Positions 26,501 to 33,412 of a stretch of 64,000 nt of DNA are shown in pieces (the stretch's first letter is position 1; each line of letters starts with the position of its first letter). Source of the DNA: Massilia sp. PAMC28688 (lineage in GTDB: Bacteria > Pseudomonadota > Gammaproteobacteria > Burkholderiales > Burkholderiaceae_D); contig NZ_CP080378.1 of NCBI RefSeq assembly GCF_019443445.1, positions 1,488,001 to 1,552,000 of the forward strand, in the 5' to 3' direction. The notes beneath the pieces are model-generated. The model saw only the letters and a program-made list of their open reading frames with translations, was not told the origin of the DNA and ran no database searches. The translations under genes and the position numbers were made by a program.

Positions 26501-29432
26501 TGCGGTACAGCGCGCGGCAAATGGCATCGGCGCTGAAATATGCTTCATACGGCAGGAAGGCAAAGGACAGGAAGGAGTGGCCGAACATCAGGCGCGTCCC
26601 CTTCATGGAGGTCGCGACATGCTGGCGCCATAGCACATCGTGCGGCTTTTCCGTCAGGTCCCAGACCGCGCTGATCAGGGTTGGCAGGAAGATCACGGAT
26701 GCCACCGCCACGGTCCAGAAAAGGGGTGCGGGCATGAGCGCCCAGCACAGGAGCAGCAAGGTGGTCAGGATGACTGGCACCACGCTGCGGCGCAGGTTGT
26801 CGAGCAGCTTCCAGCGCGACAGGACGCTGAGCGGGTTGCGTTCGCGCTTGCCGGCGGCATTGGTCACGGACGGGAACAGCCAGCCGGCGAGCTGCCAGTC
26901 GCCGCGCGTCCAGCGGTGGCGGCGGCTGACATCGTCGGCGTAACGCGAGGGATATTCTTCATACAGCTGGGCGTCGCTCAGCAGTCCGGCGCGCAGGTAG
27001 CAGCCTTCGATCAGGTCGTGGCTCAGGATCTGGTTGTCCGGGAAGCGGTTGCCAAGCACTGCCTCGAAGGTGTCGAGATCATAAATGCCCTTGCCGACGA
27101 ATGAACCTTCATAAAAGACGTCCTGGTACACGTCGGACACGGTACGGGTGTAGGGATCGATGCCTGGTTCGCCGCCGCACATCATTTCGTAGCGCGAGGC
27201 GTCTTCGCCCGGCAGCGCGGCCGTCACGCGGGGCTGCAGGATGCCGTAGCCTTCCACCACGCGGCGGTCACGCATGTCGATCTGCGGCCGGTTCAGCGGG
27301 TGGACCATGGTGGCGATGAATTTCTTCGCCGCGTCGCGCGGCAGCATGGTATCGGTATCGAGGGTAATCACGTAGCGCACGCTCTGCAGGTGATAGGTGT
27401 CACCGACCACCACCGAGAACTTGTCGCGCGCGCCGCCGCGCAGGAAGGCATTGAGGTCGGCAATCTTGCCGCGTTTGCGCTCTTCGCCAATCCAGGCGTT
27501 CTCGGTTGCGTTCCACTTGCGCGGACGGTGCAGCAGCAAAAAGGGCTCGAAGCGCTGCACCGCAGTCTGCGGCACGCCCGTGTCCGACAGTGTTTCGTGT
27601 TTGGCCAGGGTGCCGTACTTGGCATTGAGTTCCGTGATCGCGGCGCTGGCCAGTTCCACCAGTTCGTCGTCTTCGGGCATATGCTCGCTGGGGGCGTCCG
27701 CAAAATCGGTCAACAGGCAAAAGCGCAGGTTGGGATCGCGGTTGGCGAGGTAGCGCACTTCCAGCCCTTCGACCAGGGAGGCGACGTTGTCGCGGCTGTA
27801 GAGCAGTGTTGGCACCACCACGATACTGTCGGCGTCGGACGGAATGCCGTGTTCAAAGTCCATGCGCGCCAGCGGGTTGGGGTGCGTGAGCTGGGTCGTC
27901 ATCAGGTTTACCAGCGCCAGCGCGAGCTGGCTCGATCCAATCGCCGACAGGATGCCGATGATGACGAGCAGCGCGCCTTCCACATCGGCCAGCCAGGCGT
28001 GGCGCACCACGCTCGCGGTGAACAGGGCGGTAAAGATGATGATGGCGCCGAGGTAGCTCGACACCGGTGAATTGTGCGCGTTGCGGCGAATGGCTTCGCC
28101 AATGCCGAATTTGGCGCACAGGCGCCGCTCCAGCAGCGGCAGGCCCTTGCCCACCAGGTAGTAGCCCACGTGGCGGGTACGTTCATCCAGGCCGCCGGCC
28201 GTCAGGTCGCGGTTTTCGAGTGCCAGCGCCAGCGCATGTTCGGCCACCTGTACTTCCGAAAACTGGCAGCGCTTGGCCAGCTTTTCGACCACGTGGCGGT
28301 AGTTGTCGCGGGTGGCGAAATCCATCCTGCCATACGTTCCGTGCGGGTCCTGGCGCAGGGTTTGATCGACCACGCTCATGGACTCGACGAACTCCTGCCA
28401 GTCCATGGTGCCCAAAAAGCGCAGGCTGCCGATGCTGTTGCTGATTGAAACCTGGTCAGCGGCCTGCTGACCAATTTCGGCCTGGATCTGCTGCTCGATC
28501 GTCAGGCCGGCTTCGGCCAGGCGCGTGGTCACCCATTGCAGTGCCAGTGTCAGGGCCGGACTCTGGCCCTGCAGGCGGCGGGCCAGTTCGGCCACGAAGC
28601 CGCTGTTCATGGGCTGGCCCGAGCGGGCCATGTCGGCCACCAGCAGGATCAGGTTACTCGGATTTGTCTCGGCCGTCTCGGCCATGTCATCGGCCCAGGT
28701 GTTGGCGCGGTCGCGCTCCATGCGGTTGTCATACACGCGCGCGGCCACGCGGCGCAGGTTCTCGATCAGCGCGAGGCGCAGCATGATCGGGATCGCCCAT
28801 AGCTCGCCCAGCTTGAGCGTGGCCCCGCCCTGGTAGGCTTCCACGAAGCGCGTCAGGCTCTCTGGATCGACGCGGCCGTCGCCATGCGAAATGATCTCGA
28901 GCGCCAGCTGGTACACGCGCGGCATGCCGGCCGCATCCTCATTGGCCAGCCGCGGCAGCTCCTTGCTGTAATCCTTGGGCAGGTGGCGGCGCGCGGTGCG
29001 GATCTGCTCTTCGATCAGGTAGAAGTTATCAAGCAGCCAGTCGGAGGCCGGGGTAATCTGACGGCCGGCCTTGAGGGCAGCAGTCAGCTCGTGGCAGGTA
29101 TCGGAAATGACGGTGGCGTTTTCGGACAGCCGGGCAAGCAGCTTGTCTGGTCCGCCCTTGGTGCTGAGCACATGGCGGCTGGCCAGGGACTTTCCGTGCG
29201 CGGCCATCTGGGCGGCACTGAAAAGTTCCGAGCGTAGCGGGAAATCGTCGGCCGCCTGATTGTCCTCATCGGTGGCATCGCGCCAGGAAGGGAGGGTATC
29301 GGCCAGGGTGGTTTTTTCTTCGTTCAACAGGGGACCTCGCGTGGGCGTGAGTAGCCAACACGCTGCAGACACAGCGCGTTGCGGCCGGGTCGGACGGCTG
29401 TTTCCATAGTAAAACGACGACAACATTCCCAC
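20598..29432 (-). CDS. ndvB: Cyclic beta-glucan synthase (NdvB/ChvB type)
   Basis: One 2,944-residue protein, the usual size for ChvB/NdvB enzymes that make cyclic beta-1,2-glucans at the inner membrane from UDP-glucose. Modules in order: an N-terminal region; membrane helices near 445-510; a family 84 glycosyltransferase domain with DTDTMLP near residue 695 and HRWTRGDWQL near 830; more helices near 880-1060; a glycoamylase-like domain with GISESGYNTVDAS near 1495; then family 94 glycoside-phosphorylase-like modules that control ring size, with GTCDWNDGMDR near 2625. Start is unsettled: GTG at 29432 and ATG at 29426 have weak sites, whereas TTG at 29327 has GAGG 8 bases upstream and would shorten it by 35 residues. 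Cyclic glucans serve in osmoadaptation and host interaction. Confidence 0.93.
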   Translation of the reverse strand: MGMLSSFYYGNSRPTRPQRAVSAACWLLTPTRGPLLNEEKTTLADTLPSWRDATDEDNQAADDFPLRSELFSAAQMAAHGKSLASRHVLSTKGGPDKLLARLSENATVISDTCHELTAALKAGRQITPASDWLLDNFYLIEEQIRTARRHLPKDYSKELPRLANEDAAGMPRVYQLALEIISHGDGRVDPESLTRFVEAYQGGATLKLGELWAIPIMLRLALIENLRRVAARVYDNRMERDRANTWADDMAETAETNPSNLILLVADMARSGQPMNSGFVAELARRLQGQSPALTLALQWVTTRLAEAGLTIEQQIQAEIGQQAADQVSISNSIGSLRFLGTMDWQEFVESMSVVDQTLRQDPHGTYGRMDFATRDNYRHVVEKLAKRCQFSEVQVAEHALALALENRDLTAGGLDERTRHVGYYLVGKGLPLLERRLCAKFGIGEAIRRNAHNSPVSSYLGAIIIFTALFTASVVRHAWLADVEGALLVIIGILSAIGSSQLALALVNLMTTQLTHPNPLARMDFEHGIPSDADSIVVVPTLLYSRDNVASLVEGLEVRYLANRDPNLRFCLLTDFADAPSEHMPEDDELVELASAAITELNAKYGTLAKHETLSDTGVPQTAVQRFEPFLLLHRPRKWNATENAWIGEERKRGKIADLNAFLRGGARDKFSVVVGDTYHLQSVRYVITLDTDTMLPRDAAKKFIATMVHPLNRPQIDMRDRRVVEGYGILQPRVTAALPGEDASRYEMMCGGEPGIDPYTRTVSDVYQDVFYEGSFVGKGIYDLDTFEAVLGNRFPDNQILSHDLIEGCYLRAGLLSDAQLYEEYPSRYADDVSRRHRWTRGDWQLAGWLFPSVTNAAGKRERNPLSVLSRWKLLDNLRRSVVPVILTTLLLLCWALMPAPLFWTVAVASVIFLPTLISAVWDLTEKPHDVLWRQHVATSMKGTRLMFGHSFLSFAFLPYEAYFSADAICRALYRMLVSRRKLLEWKASSMHRSANDLASNVRTMWIGPALAIVTAILLQLYRPEAMPVAVPVLLLWFLSPAIAWWISLPVARDAAQLESPQTVFLESLARKTWSFFETFSVAEDNWLAPDNMQEHPKSVVAHRTSPTNIGMGLLANLTAWDFGFITAGQVLQRCEDTLRTMGRMERHLGHFYNWYDTQTLAPLHPRYISAVDSGNLAGHLLTLAPGLQDLAERPIVSPQTMHGIAITLRVVQEHAAEAPGGVKSAIDAMSAELAPDRLKHVDTLPGAVDALRRLSSAADAIIASMLPAGEPNLQWWADKLADQCRVAYAELMELAPWMQSAQEYVFDSSLTRIPTLRELSGFVLAGSPVTDLAPAERDRQQVLAALVERGSERATRRIEQIERLAAEARDFANMDFRFLYNKTTDLLAIGYNVSDRRMDAACYDLLASEVRLCSFVGIAQGQFPQEHWFALGRQLCIVGGEQLLLSWSGSMFEYLMPLLVMPTYKNTLLDQTYHSVVNAQIDYARQRDIPWGISESGYNTVDASMNYQYRAFGVPGTGMKRGLADDVVIAPYATMMSLMVKPEEAVANLQRMAELGFMGKHGFYEAIDYTPSRLPRGQNFAIVKSFMAHHQGMGLLAISYLLHDRPMQRRFEADPLFQATMLVLQERVPRAGAFYSNTAELAAIRAPAQEAAAAPMRVITQTTTAQPDVQLLSNGRYHVMVTGAGGSYSRWKDLAVTRWREDTTSDDYGSFCYVRDVESGHFWSTAYHPTLVEPKSYEVIFSEGRAEFRRHDRGIDLHTEIVVSPEDDIEMRRTRITNKSSVRRIIEFTSYSEVVMAPPAADSAHPAFQKLFVQTEILRNENAILCTRRPRHKGEQMPWLLNLMTIHDGALQDVSFETSRPDFLGRGNSTVAPRAMLEPQALGGMEGSVLDPVAAIRYKVTLEPDETVTLDVVLGMTETREAALHLIDKYQDRHLADRVFELAWTHSQVVLRQLNASESDAQLYSRLASMVIYPNAALRADAAILTRNNRGQSGLWAYAISGDLPIVLMQIKDPANIDLARQMVQAHAYWRLKGLVVDLVIWYEDQSGYRQALHDQIMGLIASGIDAQAIDRPGGIFVRLLDQISPEDRILMQSVARAIVSDSQGTLADQVKRATPALTRLPLLSVDSRSEPYQLRTDVPMPNYEVILDNGMGGFSQDGREYIIRTSGAKRTPAPWVNVLANPNFGSVVSESGQAYTWAENAHEFRLTPWDNDPVSDRSGETFYIRDEATGKFWSPTALPVRTDGEYITRHGFGYSIFEHAEEGIHSELITFVALDASIKYSVIKLRNDSTVPRRLSATGYVEWVLGDLRNKSSMHVTSELDPVSGAVFARNAYNTEFTGRVGFFHVDAPARTVTADRTEFIGRNRTLANPAAMTRSRLSGKMGAALDPCAAIQVMLELQPGEERQLVFMLGVGGRRNADASGVIQQYNGSPAAADAFDKVRKHWDHTLGAIRVQTPDPAMDVIANGWLMYQTIACRLWARSGYYQSGGAFGFRDQLQDAMAMIHTEPHLLRDHLLLCAAHQFVEGDVQHWWHPPSDRGVRTHCSDDFLWLPLATHRYVIGTGDSGVLKEVAPFLEGRMLTQEEESYYDMPHRSSQSGDLYEHCVRAIKRGLRFGVHGLPLIGTCDWNDGMDRVGNEGKGESVWLAFFTYEVLQRFSEVATVHGDPAFATFCLEEAAKLARNVEENAWDGQWYRRAYFDDGTPLGSDTNDECQIDSISQSWGVISGAADKTRTASAMKAVDERLVRRDFGLIQLLDPPFDDGVLNPGYIRGYVPGVRENGGQYTHAAIWTAMAFAKMGDTERAWELLRMINPVNHGSTPEATALYKVEPYVVAADVYAVSPHIGRGGWTWYTGSSGWMYRLIVESLLGVSLAGDRLTITPHLPADWPGFALDYRYRGSTYAIVVSRGAAAGMMVDGSPHEGNVITMVDDGMTHRVELQVAS

Positions 29433-29565
29433 TGTGCGCTAACGAACACAGGGGGAAATGGAATGACCGCCAATTTGGCGAAAAAGACGCTTAGTTAGCG
29501 AAAGTTAATGCGCAAATGCAAGACTGCCCGGGTTTTTCGCGCGCGCGACTGTGCCGTCAGAAAAA

Positions 29566-30279
29566 TCATGGGGCCGGTTCAAAGTCGGAAGGCGCGATGG
29601 TGCCGGCAACGGTTGCGCCGGCCGGCGCCGGGGGATACAGCCAGCAGAAGACCAGCGTGGCGGCGGTAGCGCCGAGCAGCTGGGCGGCGATGAAACCCGG
29701 CGCATCGGCCGGACGGATACCGGCAAAGGTATCGGTGGCGGCGCGGGCCAGCGTGACGGCCGGATTGGCAAACGAGGTCGAGGACGTGAACCAGTACGCG
29801 GCAGTAATGTAGGCAGCCACCGCGAATGGCGTGACCGCCGGGCGGCTGCGCGAACACCCGATGATGACGGCAATGAGGCCGAAGGTGGCCACGAATTCGC
29901 TCCACCACTGGGCGCCGCCGGTGCGCACGTGCGTGGAGGCGAACAGCAGCGGCAGCTCGAACATCCCATGGGCGGCCGCCACGCCGGCAAAGGCACCGGT
30001 AATCTGCGCCACAATATAAGGCAGCACTTCGCGCGCCGGCATGTTGCGCTGCCACGCCTCCGAGAGCGTCACGGCGGGGTTGAAGTGGGCGCCGGAGATG
30101 GTGCCGAACATGAGGATCAGTGCCACCAGGCCCGCCCCGGTTGCCACTGCGTTGGCGAGCAGGGCCAGCGCTACGTTGCCGCCAGCTAAGCGTTCGGCCA
30201 TGATGCCCGAGCCGACCACCACGGCCAGCAGCAGGGCCGTACCGAGGGCTTCCGAAACAAGTCTGCGTGCGAAGGTCAT
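29566..30279 (-). CDS. Aquaporin-family channel (AqpS-like metalloid channel)
   Basis: A 237-residue MIP-family protein with six hydrophobic segments and both half-helix signatures, GAHFNPAVTL near residue 62 and SFANPAVTLA near 172. ATG at 30279 is chosen because earlier frame residues lack a helix or site. The gene begins only 10 bases after the stop of an ArsR-type repressor on the same strand. In Sinorhizobium and other proteobacteria an aquaporin in an ars operon (AqpS) lets arsenite leave the cell down its gradient. The aromatic/arginine filter at the second NPA is followed by LARA, so an Arg is present. No arsenate reductase or ArsB is visible in this window. Confidence 0.88.
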   Translation of the reverse strand: MTFARRLVSEALGTALLLAVVVGSGIMAERLAGGNVALALLANAVATGAGLVALILMFGTISGAHFNPAVTLSEAWQRNMPAREVLPYIVAQITGAFAGVAAAHGMFELPLLFASTHVRTGGAQWWSEFVATFGLIAVIIGCSRSRPAVTPFAVAAYITAAYWFTSSTSFANPAVTLARAATDTFAGIRPADAPGFIAAQLLGATAATLVFCWLYPPAPAGATVAGTIAPSDFEPAP

Positions 30280-30289
30280 TGCGGCTCCG

Positions 30290-30637
30290 TCAAAGCGTGT
30301 GATCGGCGGTTGCCCCGGCGCTGCACTGCTTGGCAGCGGAGGGCGCACAAGGATTGCCGCCGCAGCAGTTTTCAGTCAGGAAGGCGAGCAGACTGTTCAT
30401 GGCCTCGAAGTTGGCTGAATAGATGATGAAGCGGCTTTCCTGGCGTGCGCTGATCAATCCCGCGTGGCTCAGTTCCTTGAGATGAAAGGACAGCGACGAC
30501 GAGGGAATCCCCAGCTCTTCGGCAATGCGGGTGGCCGCCATGCCGGCGGGCCCGAGCTTGACCAGCAGGCGGAACACCGCCAGCCGCGATTCCTGTGCCA
30601 GCCCGGTCAATGCCGCCAGTGCCTGGGATGTATCCAT
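30290..30637 (-). CDS. ArsR-family metalloid-responsive repressor
   Basis: A 115-residue winged-helix repressor. The ATG at 30637 is preceded by GGAGGA, better than the GTG at 30658. The helix-turn-helix reads TRIAEELGIPSSSLSFHLKEL with the wing at ARQESRFIIYSA. The classic ELCVC metal box in the DNA-binding helix is absent; instead the C-terminus carries a Cys-rich tail (NCCGGNPC and a further KQC), the arrangement used by CC-tail ArsR proteins to sense As(III). It should repress its own operon with the aquaporin through the inverted repeat at 30661-30684. Confidence 0.9.
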   Translation of the reverse strand: MDTSQALAALTGLAQESRLAVFRLLVKLGPAGMAATRIAEELGIPSSSLSFHLKELSHAGLISARQESRFIIYSANFEAMNSLLAFLTENCCGGNPCAPSAAKQCSAGATADHTL

Positions 30638-30660
30638 GCCTTCCTCCACGATTTTCACTA

Positions 30661-30684
30661 TTCTACATTCATGGAAATGTAGAA
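30661..30684. promoter_or_regulatory. ArsR operator (9-6-9 inverted repeat)
   Basis: TTCTACATT and AATGTAGAA are perfect inverted 9-mers separated by six bases (CATGGA). The site is centred 35 bases upstream of the ArsR start codon, between the divergent-looking fusion gene stop at 30719 and arsR. Perfect symmetry, AT-rich arms and position all fit an autoregulatory ArsR operator. Confidence 0.75.
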
Positions 30685-30718
30685 GTACAGTTCAAAATTG
30701 AAACAGGGAGAGCTGTTG

Positions 30719-32704
30719 CTACGTGTCCGTACCGGCGCCGCCGCTGAGCGCGATGCCGCCTGCCAGATGCCAGGCACTGGCAAATCCCAGCCGCTGCATG
30801 CACTCCACCGCTTTTGCGCTGCGCGCGCCGCTGCGGCAAAAGAACACCAGCGGTATGGCAGGCTCGGTGAGCCAGGACCCAAGCCGCTCCGCAAGGCGCG
30901 ACAAGGGGACATTCTGCACGCCCTGGAAACCAGTGTCGCCAGCGGCGTGTTCAAACGGTTCGCGCACATCCACCAGCCGTGCCTGTGGATGGTCCGCCAG
31001 CAGGCGCGCCAGCGCGGCGCGGTCCAGTTCACGCTGCGCGGCGCAGGCGGCACGCATAGTCTCGCGCGCGGCCAGCGTGGTGCAAGGCAGCCTGCCAGTG
31101 TCGCGCGAAGAACACAAAATGGTTTGCGGGCCCACCACGGCCGGCAGCAGCGGCGACATGGCGGCCCCGGTAAAGGCGTGGGTCACTGCGGCCGACGCCA
31201 GCAGGCCCGCCGGGTCGCAGGTGCCGAGCAGGTAGCTCACTCCAGCGGCATCGGGCAGGCGTACCAGCACCCTGGCGCCAAGACCGATGGCGTCCAGCGC
31301 GCCGTGCGCGGTCATCACCGTCGTGCAGTGTGGGGGCCAGCCGGCGCTGCCGGCGGTGCTGAGGATGGCGAGCGTGTCGCAGGCGTGGCTGCGCACGAAG
31401 GCATCGATGCGCTCGGCCAGGGCTGGCACAGGATCGATCACGATGCAGGAGCGCTGCGTCTTGTCCAGCACCAGCCATGTCACGTGGCCGTCGTGCGTCA
31501 TCTGCACCAGGCCGGTGTCGGCGCAGATGTGGCGCAGGGCCTGGCCACAGAGGACAATGCGCCCGCATGCGGCATCGATGAACGCATCGTCGGCCATGGG
31601 CCCGAAGGACATGCGCACCGCCGCAGCCGTGCGCCAGCCTGGCAGCTGCATCGCTTCCAGCACATAGCTTGGCACTGCCAGCGCCGACGAGCATGCCGAT
31701 CCCGCGCTCACGCGCACGCCGGCGGCATCGAACAGATTGAGGAGCTCCTTGCTGCTCAATCCCGGTACGGAGAAGTTGAGCGTGGTGGGCAGAGACTTGT
31801 CAAAGGCGCAGTTGAAAACGATATCCGGCATCGCTGCCCGCAGGGCATCAGCGAGCCGCGCGCGGTAGGCCACCAGCACGTCATGGGAGCGAAAGGTACT
31901 GCCCTCTTCCAGCGCGGCCAGCACTGCGCCCAGGGCGGCCACGCCGGCCATGTTTTCGGTCCCGGCGCGCAGGCCCGCTTCCTGGCCACCGCCGCACATC
32001 AGCGGTGTGTAGGGCGCCCCGTCACGCACGTACAGCATGCCGATGCCCTTGGGCGCATACAGCTTGTGGCCGGAAAACGGCGCGTAGTCGATGGCACTGG
32101 CGGACAGGGTGAGAGGCAGCTTGCCCAGCGCCTGCACGCTGTCCACCATCCAGTAAGCGGGACTGATTGTCTCGCGCAGCACGGCGGCGATGCCGTCCAG
32201 GTCGGAAATGGCGCCGGTTTCGTTGTTCGCGGCCATGGTGCAGACCATGGCCGCGCGCGGGGCCAGTTCACGCAGCACGTCCAGCCGGTGCTGGCCGTGT
32301 TCATCCACCGGCAGTTTTACCAGCTCCAGCCCGGTGCCGAGCAGGCGGTTCCAGTGCGCCAGGCTTTCCGGCACCGCCTTGTGCTCGGTGGCGCCGTAGA
32401 CCAGCAGCTGGCCAGTCGGTTCGCCACGTTCGCGCGCATCGCGCACCGCGCACAAGGCGGACAGGATCGCGGTCTGAATACCTTCGGTGGCGCCACTGGT
32501 AAAACTGATGCGGCCACTGTCGGCACCGAGCACGCGGCGCGCGCGGGCGCGCACGTCGTCAAGCAGGGCACGGGCGCGCAGGCCGGTGCCATGCGTGCTG
32601 CTGGGATTGCCGAAGCCTTCGCGCAGCGCGCCCGAGGCGGCGGCGATGGCCGCTTCCATGACAGGCGAGGTGGCGTTGGCATCGAGGTAGATTTCCGGAT
32701 TCAT
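30719..32704 (-). CDS. Cysteine desulfurase fused to a C-terminal rhodanese domain
   Basis: A 661-residue fusion. Residues 1-385 are a class V PLP aminotransferase of the IscS/NifS type: YLDANATSP at the N-terminus, TEHKAV, the PLP lysine in FSGHKLYAPKG (near residue 213) and the catalytic-loop Cys in SAGSACSS (near 337). A middle region of about 150 residues (near 400-545) has strands resembling a metallo-beta-lactamase fold but lacks an HxHxDH motif. Residues about 555-655 are a rhodanese with LVDVREPFEH and the active loop FCRSGARS. The enzyme would take sulfur from cysteine as persulfide and hand it to the fused rhodanese. It is divergent from an Lrp/AsnC regulator. Confidence 0.88.
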   Translation of the reverse strand: MNPEIYLDANATSPVMEAAIAAASGALREGFGNPSSTHGTGLRARALLDDVRARARRVLGADSGRISFTSGATEGIQTAILSALCAVRDARERGEPTGQLLVYGATEHKAVPESLAHWNRLLGTGLELVKLPVDEHGQHRLDVLRELAPRAAMVCTMAANNETGAISDLDGIAAVLRETISPAYWMVDSVQALGKLPLTLSASAIDYAPFSGHKLYAPKGIGMLYVRDGAPYTPLMCGGGQEAGLRAGTENMAGVAALGAVLAALEEGSTFRSHDVLVAYRARLADALRAAMPDIVFNCAFDKSLPTTLNFSVPGLSSKELLNLFDAAGVRVSAGSACSSALAVPSYVLEAMQLPGWRTAAAVRMSFGPMADDAFIDAACGRIVLCGQALRHICADTGLVQMTHDGHVTWLVLDKTQRSCIVIDPVPALAERIDAFVRSHACDTLAILSTAGSAGWPPHCTTVMTAHGALDAIGLGARVLVRLPDAAGVSYLLGTCDPAGLLASAAVTHAFTGAAMSPLLPAVVGPQTILCSSRDTGRLPCTTLAARETMRAACAAQRELDRAALARLLADHPQARLVDVREPFEHAAGDTGFQGVQNVPLSRLAERLGSWLTEPAIPLVFFCRSGARSAKAVECMQRLGFASAWHLAGGIALSGGAGTDT

Positions 32705-32784
32705 GGGGACGGCAAAAAGCTGCGGGAGCGATCATGGTAGCTGGCCATCCGCGAAAATACTTTCCAAAATATTCCGTATTTACC

Positions 32785-32790
32785 TATAAT
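32785..32790 (+). promoter_or_regulatory. Candidate -10 box of the Lrp-type regulator
   Basis: A perfect TATAAT lies 36 bases before the ATG at 32827 in the AT-rich divergent spacer. No good -35 is present at 17 bases (TTCCAA). Just upstream, AAATA and TATTT flank TTCCG, an AT-rich imperfect palindrome of the kind bound by Lrp-type proteins. Confidence 0.5.
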
Positions 32791-32826
32791 TAAGCATGCT
32801 TATGCTAAAAAACTGGAAAATATAGA

Positions 32827-33312
32827 ATGAACGATCTCGACAGGATCGATCTGGCAATGCTGGATGCTCTTCAGCACGACAGCACCCTCTCCATTGCGCA
32901 GCTGGCCGAGAAAGTTGGCCTGTCCAGCAGCCCGTGCTGGAAGCGCCTCAAGCGGCTCGAAGACGAGGGTTACATCGAAACGCGCGTGGCCATCGTCAAC
33001 CGAAAAAAGGTGGGGCTGCCGGTGACGGTATTCGTCAGCATCAAAACTTCCGCACACGACGAGCAGTGGCTCAAGCGCTTCGCGGCCGCCGTCATCGCCC
33101 TGCCGGAAGTGATGGAGTTCCACCGCATGAGCGGCGAGATTGATTATCTGCTCAAGGTGGCCACCACCGATATCGACGGATACGACCGCTTTTACAAAAA
33201 ACTCATCAAGACTGCGCAGCTGTCGGGCGTGTCGTCCGCGTTTTCAATGGAGCAGATCAAATTCACCACCGCCCTGCCCCTGGACCTCGTGTCGCGCGGC
33301 CTGCCGGCCTGA
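32827..33312 (+). CDS. Lrp/AsnC-family transcriptional regulator (DecR-like)
   Basis: A 161-residue regulator with an N-terminal helix-turn-helix (SIAQLAEKVGLSSSPCWKRLKRLEDEGYI) and a C-terminal RAM ligand/oligomerisation domain (VTVFVSIKTSAHDEQWLKRF ... MSGEIDYLLKVATTDIDGYDRFY). The SPCWKR recognition helix and SIKTSAHDEQWL stretch are like those of the DecR/BkdR branch, which in E. coli responds to cysteine. It is divergent from a cysteine desulfurase-rhodanese fusion and 100 bases upstream of an amino-acid binding protein, so either may be its target. That link is inference. Confidence 0.9.
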   Translation: MNDLDRIDLAMLDALQHDSTLSIAQLAEKVGLSSSPCWKRLKRLEDEGYIETRVAIVNRKKVGLPVTVFVSIKTSAHDEQWLKRFAAAVIALPEVMEFHRMSGEIDYLLKVATTDIDGYDRFYKKLIKTAQLSGVSSAFSMEQIKFTTALPLDLVSRGLPA

Positions 33313-33412
33313 CTCGTCACGGCGGCTGCCGCACGCCACCACACGCTATGCTGCGCCGCCCTTCACCAGTACAATCGTGCGATCGCCATCGCGCCCACCG
33401 GAGAATCACCCC

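Noticed and set aside
33140..33412. N-terminal extension of the LivK-type protein
   Set aside because: It overlaps the Lrp gene in another frame, has no ribosome site, and the signal peptide begins at 33413.
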